This document shows positions 1 to 5,449 of a stretch of DNA of 7,930 bases, piece by piece. Positions within the stretch are counted from its first letter, which is position 1. The number at the start of each line of letters is the position of its first letter. Under the pieces are notes generated by a model that saw only the letters and a program-made list of their open reading frames with translations, made no database searches and was not told the DNA's origin. Made by a program: the position numbers and the translations under genes. This DNA comes from Gallionellaceae bacterium CG11_big_fil_rev_8_21_14_0_20_60_62 (GTDB lineage Bacteria > Pseudomonadota > Gammaproteobacteria > Burkholderiales > Gallionellaceae). The DNA lies in the NCBI GenBank assembly GCA_002787455.1, contig PCWU01000136.1, positions 1 to 7,930 of the forward strand. The letters run 5' to 3'.

Positions 1-359
1 AGCGCGGCAATCTTGCCCAGCAGTTCCTGGGCGTTGATCGGTTTGGTGACGTAGTCTTTTGCCCCCTGGCGCAGACCCCATATCTTGTCGGTTTCCTGGC
101 CCTTGGTGGTGCAAATAATGACCGGGATGTGCTGGGTGGCGTCATCCTTGGTGATGGCCCGTGTCGCCTGGAATCCGTTCAGGCCGGGCATCACCACATC
201 CATCAGGACCAGATCGGGCAGGGCACTTTTGGCCGTAGCGACCCCTTGCTCGCCACTCTCGGCAAAAATGACTTCGAATCCCTGTTTGGCCAGCAGTTCG
301 CCCAGCACATGGCGCTCGGTCGCCGAATCGTCCACCACCAGCACTTTCTTAATTGCCAT
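1..359 (-). CDS. pilH: PilH-like single-domain response regulator (3' end cut by window edge)
   Basis: This is a stand-alone CheY-like receiver protein, likely PilH of the type IV pilus chemosensory (Pil-Chp) pathway, which takes phosphate from the histidine kinase ChpA/PilL and shapes twitching motility. Translating the minus strand gives 119 complete codons beginning MAIKKVLVVDDSATERHVL. The receiver signature is complete: acidic pair D10-D11, phospho-acceptor D54 (in LMDVVMPGLNGF), switch T84/T85 and K106 in a TKP motif. PilH is about 120 residues in the family, so only the last few residues and the stop lie beyond base 1. The ATG follows an AGGA-rich Shine-Dalgarno stretch inside the end of pilG, and the two genes overlap by 11 bp, which suggests translational coupling. 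The PilH rather than generic CheY assignment rests on the pairing with PilG. In related bacteria pilI and pilJ follow, which would lie outside the window. Confidence 0.88.
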   Translation of the reverse strand, partial: MAIKKVLVVDDSATERHVLGELLAKQGFEVIFAESGEQGVATAKSALPDLVLMDVVMPGLNGFQATRAITKDDATQHIPVIICTTKGQETDKIWGLRQGAKDYVTKPINAQELLGKIAA

Positions 360-756
360 ATCCTGTTTCCTCGTATCGTTGTGTATGCGCGATCACTGCT
401 TCGATCAGGCTTTTCTTGTTGAACGGTTTGGTCAAATACTGGTCGGAGCCAACCAGCTTGCCGCGTGCGCGGTCGAACAGCGTGTCCTTGCTGGTCAGCA
501 TCACCACCGGCACGTTCTTGAAGTCGCGATGATTCTTGATCAGCGCGCAGGTCTGGTAGCCGTCCAGGCGCGGCATCATCACATCGACGAAAATCACGTC
601 CGGTTTGTGATCCACCACTTTGGACAAGCCGTCAAAACCGTCTTCGGCCAGCACCACCTTGGCGCCGGCCTGGGACAGGAAAATCTCGCCGCTGCGTCGG
701 ATGGTGTTGCTGTCGTCGATTAGCAGCACTCTGATGCCCGATAAATTGTTGTTCAT
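349..756 (-). CDS. pilG: PilG-like twitching motility response regulator
   Basis: A 135-residue single-domain CheY-like receiver, assigned as PilG, which in the Pil-Chp system is phosphorylated by the ChpA/PilL kinase and promotes pilus extension through the PilB side of the machine. The sequence shows IRVLLIDDSNTIRRS at residues 8-22 (D14-D15 metal-binding acids), phospho-acceptor D58 in VDVMMPRLDGY, T88 in MLTSKD and K110 in LTKPFNKKSL. There is no output domain. The start is chosen at ATG 756, which follows a GGGGAG Shine-Dalgarno a few bases upstream. The stop lies inside pilH (11-bp overlap ATGGCAATTAA). The upstream gene trkH ends 107 bp before it, far enough for an own promoter. Length, the DDSNTIRRS motif and the tandem with a second receiver all fit PilG; a generic CheY-like name would be the fallback. 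Confidence 0.9.
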   Translation of the reverse strand: MNNNLSGIRVLLIDDSNTIRRSGEIFLSQAGAKVVLAEDGFDGLSKVVDHKPDVIFVDVMMPRLDGYQTCALIKNHRDFKNVPVVMLTSKDTLFDRARGKLVGSDQYLTKPFNKKSLIEAVIAHTQRYEETGYGN

Positions 757-801
757 ATCTCCCCCGCGCCGGTTGTTTTGGATAGCCCGGCTGTTGGTCG
801 T

Positions 802-826
802 TGCCTGAACGCAATAGTTACAGGCA
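802..826. repeat. Inverted repeat in the pilG leader
   Basis: TGCCTG (802-807) and CAGGCA (821-826) are exact inverted copies separated by 13 bases, in the non-coding stretch between trkH and pilG. No run of T follows on either strand, so it does not look like an intrinsic terminator. It could be a regulator binding site or a weak leader hairpin, or it could be chance: a 6-bp inverted pair is not rare. Confidence 0.25.
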
Positions 827-837
827 CGGACGAGCGG

Positions 838-867
838 ATGCTACCGCACTTTGCGCCGCTTGCTCAA
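838..867 (-). promoter_or_regulatory. Possible sigma70 promoter for pilG-pilH
   Basis: Read on the minus strand, TTGAGC (bases 867-862) is followed after 18 bases by TAGCAT (843-838); each box matches four of six consensus positions. The -35 box overlaps the trkH stop codon. It would give a leader of roughly 75 bases before the pilG ATG at 756. This is a pattern match by eye only, and transcription could instead read through from trkH. Confidence 0.3.
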
Positions 868-2324
868 CGTTTCCAGAAGGCCGGGGTGAACAAAATCAGC
901 ACCGTGAAGATTTCCAGCCGCCCGACCAGCATGCCGAAACTGCAAATCCAAGTCTGGAAATCGGTTAATCCGGCATAGTTGGCGGCGGGGCCGACCAAGC
1001 CCAGGCCGGGGCCGAAGTTGTTGACGCAGGCCAGTGTGGCGGTGAAGGCGCTGATGAAATCAAGCCCGCTGATGAGCAGCACGAAGGTCATCCCCGCGAT
1101 CACCATGAAATACAGAAAGATGAAACCGAGTACCGCGAACACGATGTTGTTCTGCACCACGTGGCCGCCGATCTTCATTGGATTGATGGCGTTAGGGTGG
1201 AGCAGCTTGATGAATTCGCGTCCCGCCTGTTTGACCAGAACCAGGGTGCGCATCATCTTGATGCCACCGCCGGTGGAGCCGGAGCTGGCTGCGATGCAAC
1301 CGACGAACAACATCCACAGCGGGGCGAATATCGGCCATTGCGCATAATCGACACTGGCGAAACCGGAGCTGGCACCGATCGATACCACATTGAAACTGGC
1401 ATGGCGCAGTGCGGTTGCAAACGAGGGATAAACATCGTTGAACCAGAGGAAAAATGCGATTCCAAAGCAACTGGCAACGATCAGCCCCAGCGCGGCCTGC
1501 GCTTCGGTGTCGAACAGATAAACGCGCAAAGTCTTGCCGCGCCAGGCAAGAAAGTGGGTGGCGAAATTGATCACCGCGAACAGCATGAACACGATCATCA
1601 CGAACTCGATCAGCGGCGAATCGAACCAGCCGACACTGGCATCGTGGGTGGAAAACCCCCCCAGCCCGGTAGTGGAAAAACCGTGGCAGACCGCATCCAG
1701 CCACGACATGCCGGCCCATTTGAGCGCACCGATACAGGCCAGCGTGATGATGGCATAAACCACCCACAGGTTGCGCGCGGTGTCGGCGATGCGCGGGGTC
1801 AGCGCGGTCTCCTTCATCGGCCCCGGGGTCTCCGCCTTGAACAATTGGCGGCCGCCGATGCCCAGCAGCGGCAGCACGGCAACCGCCAGCACGATGATGC
1901 CGAGGCCGCCCAGCCATTCCATCTCGTGCCGCCAGATATTGATCGCGGGGGACAGGCTGTCCAGCCCCGTCAGCACGGTCGCGCCGGTGGTGGTGATGCC
2001 GGACATCGTTTCAAAATAGGCATCGGTAAAAGATAGCCCGGGGAGCGCAAGCAGCAAGGGCAAGGTACCGAAGGCAGGCATCGCGCTCCACATGGCGACC
2101 ACCAGCAAATAGCCGTGGCGGGTGGAAAGTTCGCCCTTGTAACGGCGGGTCAGCAGCCACATCAACACCCCTGCGGCAGCGGTGACCAGCATGGCCAGCA
2201 GAAAATCGATAAACAGACTTTGCTCGTGATAGAGCAGGGCGGTGAACAGGGGCAACAGGAGAGTCAGGCTGAACATGACCAGGATCAGGCCCAGCGCGTT
2301 GATGACGGTCAGCGTGCGGCCCAT
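864..2324 (-). CDS. trkH: Trk potassium uptake system, membrane subunit TrkH
   Basis: A 486-residue integral inner-membrane protein, about the length of E. coli TrkH (483), that forms the K+-conducting pore of the Trk system. It is hydrophobic throughout and shows the four degenerate selectivity-filter loops of the superfamily of K+ transporters: TTTGAT at 111-116, FSTTGLGGFS at 216-225, SIGASSGF at 315-322 and NNFGPGLG at 435-442. The SSGSTGGGIKMMR stretch at 347-359 corresponds to the conserved intramembrane gating loop region of TrkH, and GRLEIFTVLIL sits near the C-terminus. The start ATG overlaps the trkA stop (TGATG, one base shared), so translation is probably coupled. The pore needs the cytoplasmic NAD(H)/nucleotide-binding ring of TrkA, encoded directly upstream, for gating. 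KtrB/TrkG are relatives, but the length and the pairing with a two-lobed TrkA favour TrkH. Confidence 0.95.
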   Translation of the reverse strand: MGRTLTVINALGLILVMFSLTLLLPLFTALLYHEQSLFIDFLLAMLVTAAAGVLMWLLTRRYKGELSTRHGYLLVVAMWSAMPAFGTLPLLLALPGLSFTDAYFETMSGITTTGATVLTGLDSLSPAINIWRHEMEWLGGLGIIVLAVAVLPLLGIGGRQLFKAETPGPMKETALTPRIADTARNLWVVYAIITLACIGALKWAGMSWLDAVCHGFSTTGLGGFSTHDASVGWFDSPLIEFVMIVFMLFAVINFATHFLAWRGKTLRVYLFDTEAQAALGLIVASCFGIAFFLWFNDVYPSFATALRHASFNVVSIGASSGFASVDYAQWPIFAPLWMLFVGCIAASSGSTGGGIKMMRTLVLVKQAGREFIKLLHPNAINPMKIGGHVVQNNIVFAVLGFIFLYFMVIAGMTFVLLISGLDFISAFTATLACVNNFGPGLGLVGPAANYAGLTDFQTWICSFGMLVGRLEIFTVLILFTPAFWKR

Positions 2325-3697
2325 CAGAAAAACCCGAGTTTGACCTGAAACAGTTTCTCGACTTTCTTCAGCATCTTCTTGTCCACCACAAACACGATCA
2401 CATGGTCTTCCGCCTCGATCACCGTGTCATGGTGGGCGATGACCACTTCCCCATTGCGCACGATGGCGCCGATGGTGGCACCCTTGGGCGATTCAATCTC
2501 GTCGATGCGCCGCCCGACCACCTGCGAAGACTCGCGATCGCCGTGGGCAATCACCTCCAGCGCTTCGGCCGCGCCCCGGCGCAGCGAGTGCACCGCGGCG
2601 ACATCGCCCTGGCGCACGTAGGCGAGCAGCGAACCGATGGTGATCTGCGCCGGCGACAGGGCAATGTCGATCTTGCCACCCTGCAGCAGATCGACATAGG
2701 CGCCGCGATTGATCAGGGCGATCACCTTGCGCGCACCGGCCTGCTTGGCCAGCAGGGCGGACATGATGTTGTTCTCGTCGTCGTTGGTGAGCGCGCAGAA
2801 CACATCCACCTCGCCGATGTGTTCCTGCTGCATCAGCTTCTCGTCCGTGCCGTCGCCATGCAGCACCAGGGTGTTCGTCAATTTGCCGGCCAGGCGCTCG
2901 CAGGCTTGCTTGTTGAATTCGATCAGCTTGACCTGATAGTGATGCTCGATCTCCCGGGCCAGGCGAAAGCCGATGTTGCCGCCGCCGACGATGGCGACGC
3001 GTTTCGCCGGCTTGTCCATGCGCCGCATTTCTTTCAGCACACTGCGGATGTTTTCCGTGGCGGCGATGAAGAACACCTCATCGCCTTCCTCGATGACGGT
3101 ATCGCCCTCCGGGATCAGCGGGCGATCCTGGCGGAAGATCGCCGCCACCCGCGCTTCCACCTGCGGCATGTCGGTGCGCAGAAAACTCAGCGGTTGGCCG
3201 ACCAGCGGGCCGCCCTTGAAGGCGCGCACCGCCGCCAGCGAGGCTTTGCCCTGCGAGAATTTCTGCACCTGCAAGGCTTCCGGGAATTCGATCAGCTTGA
3301 CGATGTACTCGGTCAGGATCTGTTCCGGACAAATGGAAAAATCGACACAGAAGTTATCCGCATTGAAAATGTCTTCGCGGTTGAGGTAATCGGCGGCGCG
3401 GATGCGCGCGATGCGCGTCGGCGTGTTGTACAGGCTGGCCGCCAGTTTGCACGCGACCAGATTGACCTCGTCGCTCTGGGTCACTGCCAGCAGCATGTCG
3501 GCATCCCTGATGCCGGCCTGCTCAAGAGTTGACGGGTGCGCCGCATTGCCGACCACGGTGCGCAGATCAAGCCGGTCCTGCAGCAGACGCAGCTTCTCAC
3601 CGTCGGAATCGACGATGGTGATGTCGTTCGCTTCACCGACCAGACTTTCCGCCACCGTCGAACCGACTTGCCCAGCCCCCAGGATCAGGATCTTCAC
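2324..3697 (-). CDS. trkA: Trk potassium uptake system, peripheral NAD-binding subunit TrkA
   Basis: A 457-residue cytoplasmic protein (E. coli TrkA has 458) that forms the regulatory ring beneath TrkH. It holds the expected tandem RCK arrangement: the first Rossmann TrkA-N domain with GAGQVG at 7-12 and acidic D30 closing beta-2, a TrkA-C domain around 140-225, the second TrkA-N domain with GGGNIG at 238-243 and E260, and a second TrkA-C domain around 368-450. The start is taken as GTG at 3697 because the family begins exactly there (M/V-KILILGAGQVGST). A longer frame opening at 3940 adds 81 residues that only shadow the upstream gene in another frame. An AAAGGCGAGG stretch precedes the GTG. 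The start overlaps the stop of the upstream thioredoxin-like gene by four bases (GTGA), and its stop overlaps the trkH start. Confidence 0.95.
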   Translation of the reverse strand: MKILILGAGQVGSTVAESLVGEANDITIVDSDGEKLRLLQDRLDLRTVVGNAAHPSTLEQAGIRDADMLLAVTQSDEVNLVACKLAASLYNTPTRIARIRAADYLNREDIFNADNFCVDFSICPEQILTEYIVKLIEFPEALQVQKFSQGKASLAAVRAFKGGPLVGQPLSFLRTDMPQVEARVAAIFRQDRPLIPEGDTVIEEGDEVFFIAATENIRSVLKEMRRMDKPAKRVAIVGGGNIGFRLAREIEHHYQVKLIEFNKQACERLAGKLTNTLVLHGDGTDEKLMQQEHIGEVDVFCALTNDDENNIMSALLAKQAGARKVIALINRGAYVDLLQGGKIDIALSPAQITIGSLLAYVRQGDVAAVHSLRRGAAEALEVIAHGDRESSQVVGRRIDEIESPKGATIGAIVRNGEVVIAHHDTVIEAEDHVIVFVVDKKMLKKVEKLFQVKLGFF

Positions 3698-4254
3698 GCG
3701 GCCTCGCCTTTCCATTTGATCGAGCAGCCCATGCTGGCAATCTGTTCGCGCGGCCCCTGTCCGGTCTGTGCCACCTGCAGCATGGCGTTGAACAGGTCGC
3801 GCGGCGCGTCTGCCACGGCTTCCTTGCGCGACGCATCGAGGCGGCCGCGATATTGCAGTTCGAGATTGGCGTTGAAGCCGAAAAAGTCCGGGGTACACAC
3901 CGCGCCGTAGTCCCGGGCGATCTGCTGCGTCTCGTCCCACACATATGGGAACGGGTAGGAATACTCCTGCGCCACCTTCTTCATGTTCTCGAACGAATCC
4001 TCCGCATACTCGGCCGGATCGTTGGACAGGATGGCGATGCTGTGGATACCGTGCCGCTGCAATTCGCGCGTGTCGCGGATGATGCGGTCGCGGATCGACT
4101 TCACATAAGGGCAGTGGTTACAGATGAACATCACCAGCAGGCCGTTCGGACCGCGCGCGTTGTCGAGCGTGTAGCGCTTGCCCTCCACGCCCAACAGATC
4201 AAAGGGGCGGGCTTTCCAGCCGAAATCGCACAAAGGGGGGTGCAGACTGACCAT
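3694..4254 (-). CDS. Thioredoxin-fold, PRX-like redoxin with CNHC motif
   Basis: A 186-residue protein of the AhpC/TSA-redoxin superfamily, resembling the 'PRX-like 1' group usually annotated as 'thioredoxin family protein'. Visible marks are the active-site-like CNHC at residues 45-48 in MFICNHCPYVK, a cysteine-Thr-Pro (C120-T121-P122) at the position of the thioredoxin cis-proline in CTPDFFGF, and a conserved C-terminal SMGCSIKWK with C177. No signal peptide or lipobox is visible, so it is probably cytoplasmic. A redox function is inferred from the fold; substrate and partner are unknown, and in this family the thioredoxin-like first cysteine rather than a typical peroxidatic one is conserved, so true peroxidase activity is uncertain. 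AGAAGGA lies 7-8 bases before the ATG. It is the first gene of an apparent operon with trkA (4-bp GTGA overlap) and trkH. Confidence 0.85.
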   Translation of the reverse strand: MVSLHPPLCDFGWKARPFDLLGVEGKRYTLDNARGPNGLLVMFICNHCPYVKSIRDRIIRDTRELQRHGIHSIAILSNDPAEYAEDSFENMKKVAQEYSYPFPYVWDETQQIARDYGAVCTPDFFGFNANLELQYRGRLDASRKEAVADAPRDLFNAMLQVAQTGQGPREQIASMGCSIKWKGEAA

Positions 4255-4270
4255 GACAAAATCCTTCTGA

Positions 4271-4301
4271 TAGACAGCGTGATTTTTCGCGGCGTTATAT
4301 T
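4271..4301 (+). promoter_or_regulatory. Possible promoter of rsmE in the divergent intergenic region
   Basis: The 78-bp gap between the divergent redoxin gene and rsmE contains an AT-rich core. On the plus strand TAGACA (4271-4276, five of six matches to TTGACA) precedes TATATT (4296-4301) with a 19-base spacer, slightly long; shifting the -10 box to TTATAT gives 18. Transcription would begin near 4308 and give a leader of about 25 bases. The minus strand across the same core reads GATAATATAAC, which could serve the redoxin-trkAH operon. By-eye prediction only. Confidence 0.3.
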
Positions 4302-4332
4302 ATCACGCCCATTAAATCCGCCACTTGTTCCT

Positions 4333-5070
4333 ATGTCCGCCCCCAGATTCTACTGTCCGCCTCCCTTGCCCTCCGGCGCCCACTGTGAATTGCCGCCCGA
4401 GGCGGCGCACCATGCCAGCCGGGTATTGCGCCTGCGGGTCGGTGATGCGGTGCAGATCTTCGACGGCCGGGGCAACGCGCTGGATGCCACGCTGCATGCC
4501 ATCAACGGCAAGCGCGTGTCGCTCGGCAATCTGCAAACCTGCATGGCAACAGCGGCGAGCGGGCTGCACATCGTGCTCGCGCAGGCGATGTGCGGCAGCG
4601 AAAAAATGGACTGGGTGGTGCAAAAGGCGACCGAACTGGGCGCGGCCGAAATCATCCCGATCCAGACCCGGCGCAGCGTGGCCAGGCTCGCGCCGAGCCG
4701 CGCCGACAAGCGCACCCTGCATTGGCATAATGTCGCGGTGGCAGCGTGTGAACAGTGCGGGCGCAATGAACTGCCGCAGTTGCAGGCACCGCAGGAGATG
4801 GCGGATTGGCTGCGCGGGATGCGCAATGCCGGTGGCGGCAAGTTCATCCTGCTACCAGGCGGCGCGGGCGGACTACAAGCACAACCACGCCCGCAGGACC
4901 GAGTCACTTTGCTGATCGGGCCGGAGGGCGGGTTTACCGGGGACGAGGCAAATGTTGCCCAACAGGCCGGCTTCGTTCCCATCCTGCTCGGGCCGCGCGT
5001 GCTGCGAACCGAAACCGCCGCCGTCGCCGGGATGGCTGCGATACAGACCCTGTGGGGCGACTTTCAATAA
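4333..5070 (+). CDS. rsmE: 16S rRNA (uracil-1498-N3)-methyltransferase RsmE
   Basis: A 245-residue cytoplasmic SPOUT-class methyltransferase that uses S-adenosylmethionine to methylate N3 of U1498 in 16S rRNA, within the 30S subunit; E. coli RsmE has 243 residues. The N-terminal PUA-like part carries HHASRVLRLRVGD (26-38). The catalytic part has KMDWVVQKATELG (91-103), QCGRN (141-145), LIGPEGGF (194-201) and LGPRVLRTETA (219-229), the last two building the knotted SAM site. The start ATG at 4333 is chosen because the family begins with M-x-PRFY; the frame stays open upstream to 3853 but there it only shadows the divergent redoxin gene. No clear Shine-Dalgarno precedes the ATG, so initiation may be weak or nearly leaderless. 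The gene is followed by 172 bp of non-coding DNA. Confidence 0.94.
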   Translation: MSAPRFYCPPPLPSGAHCELPPEAAHHASRVLRLRVGDAVQIFDGRGNALDATLHAINGKRVSLGNLQTCMATAASGLHIVLAQAMCGSEKMDWVVQKATELGAAEIIPIQTRRSVARLAPSRADKRTLHWHNVAVAACEQCGRNELPQLQAPQEMADWLRGMRNAGGGKFILLPGGAGGLQAQPRPQDRVTLLIGPEGGFTGDEANVAQQAGFVPILLGPRVLRTETAAVAGMAAIQTLWGDFQ

Positions 5071-5090
5071 CTGCATTGCAAAACAATAAT

Positions 5091-5205
5091 CCGCAGATGA
5101 CACAGATTCACGCAGATTAAAAACACATCTGGGACGTATTGAGACCAGCCAGTTTGGCGATAAGGGATTTTTAGACCGCTCGTTTTGTTAATCCGGTTAA
5201 TCTGC
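5091..5205. repeat. Relic of a dispersed CGCAGAT-type intergenic repeat
   Basis: The 172-bp gap between rsmE and the tautomerase gene starts with three consecutive 10-bp units, CCGCAGATGA, CACAGATTCA and CGCAGATTAA (5091-5120). It ends with two 9-bp units, TTAATCCGG and TTAATCTGC (5188-5205). The last one is the exact inverted complement of GCAGATTAA at 5112-5120, so the stretch is bounded by related sequences in inverted orientation about 76 bases apart. Similar CGCAGATnnACGCAGATT runs are familiar from intergenic regions of many bacterial genomes; here the copy looks short and decayed. It codes for nothing credible (an ATG at 5098 opens only seven codons). No transposase or terminal duplication is seen. 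Confidence 0.45.
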
Positions 5206-5242
5206 CGACAAAAGCTTTTTTGTTTTATATCAAGGAGGCATC

Positions 5243-5428
5243 ATGCCCTACGTCAATATCCGCATCGCGGGCGAATTAAGCCGTGAACAAAAGGCGAAGA
5301 TCGCTGCAGAAATTACCGACACGCTGGAGCGCATCGCGCACAAGCCCAAGTCGTATACTTACATCGCTTTCGACGAGCTGCCCGACGAGAACTGGGCGAT
5401 CGCCGGCAAGTTGCTGGATGAGGAATAG
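5243..5428 (+). CDS. 4-oxalocrotonate tautomerase family small protein
   Basis: A 61-residue member of the tautomerase superfamily, whose enzymes use the N-terminal proline, exposed after removal of Met, as a general base in keto-enol tautomerisation and assemble as hexamers of small beta-alpha-beta subunits. Pro follows the initiator Met (MPYVNIRI). The chain aligns without gaps to the classical 62-residue 4-oxalocrotonate tautomerase: Q15-K16, E44, I52 and G54 (numbered from Pro1) coincide. The canonical substrate-binding Arg11 and Arg39 are Leu and Tyr here, and Phe50 is Trp, so 4-oxalocrotonate is unlikely to be the substrate; the real one is unknown. A strong AAGGAGG (5232-5238) precedes the ATG by four bases. 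argA begins 21 bp downstream, so the pair is probably co-transcribed, although no functional link to arginine synthesis is evident. Confidence 0.88.
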   Translation: MPYVNIRIAGELSREQKAKIAAEITDTLERIAHKPKSYTYIAFDELPDENWAIAGKLLDEE

Positions 5429-5449
5429 ATAATCCCCGAGGAGAACTTC

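Noticed and set aside
85..723. A 212-codon plus-strand open frame across pilG and pilH
   Set aside because: Both minus-strand receivers are complete in motif content; the plus-strand translation has no family features.
1161..2036. A 291-codon open frame on the plus strand opposite trkH
   Set aside because: Its translation is a low-complexity Q/G/H/R-rich mirror of a membrane protein gene; trkH is intact and convincing on the other strand.
2402..3532. A 376-codon open frame on the plus strand opposite trkA
   Set aside because: It lies wholly antisense to trkA, which matches its family end to end. GC-rich codon use keeps the opposite strand free of stops; the translation shows no recognisable domain.
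3697..3940. An 81-residue N-terminal extension of trkA
   Set aside because: The extension is rich in Arg/Gly/Ala and overlaps the redoxin gene out of frame. The TrkA family starts at the GTG at 3697, giving 457 residues against 458 in E. coli.
3853..4332. A 160-residue N-terminal extension of rsmE
   Set aside because: The frame is open only because it mirrors the divergent redoxin gene; the family start M-x-PRFY lies at 4333.
5208..5223. AAAAGCTTTT palindrome followed by T-rich bases as a terminator after rsmE
   Set aside because: The palindrome has no loop and is AT-only apart from the central GC, so it cannot form a stable terminator hairpin.
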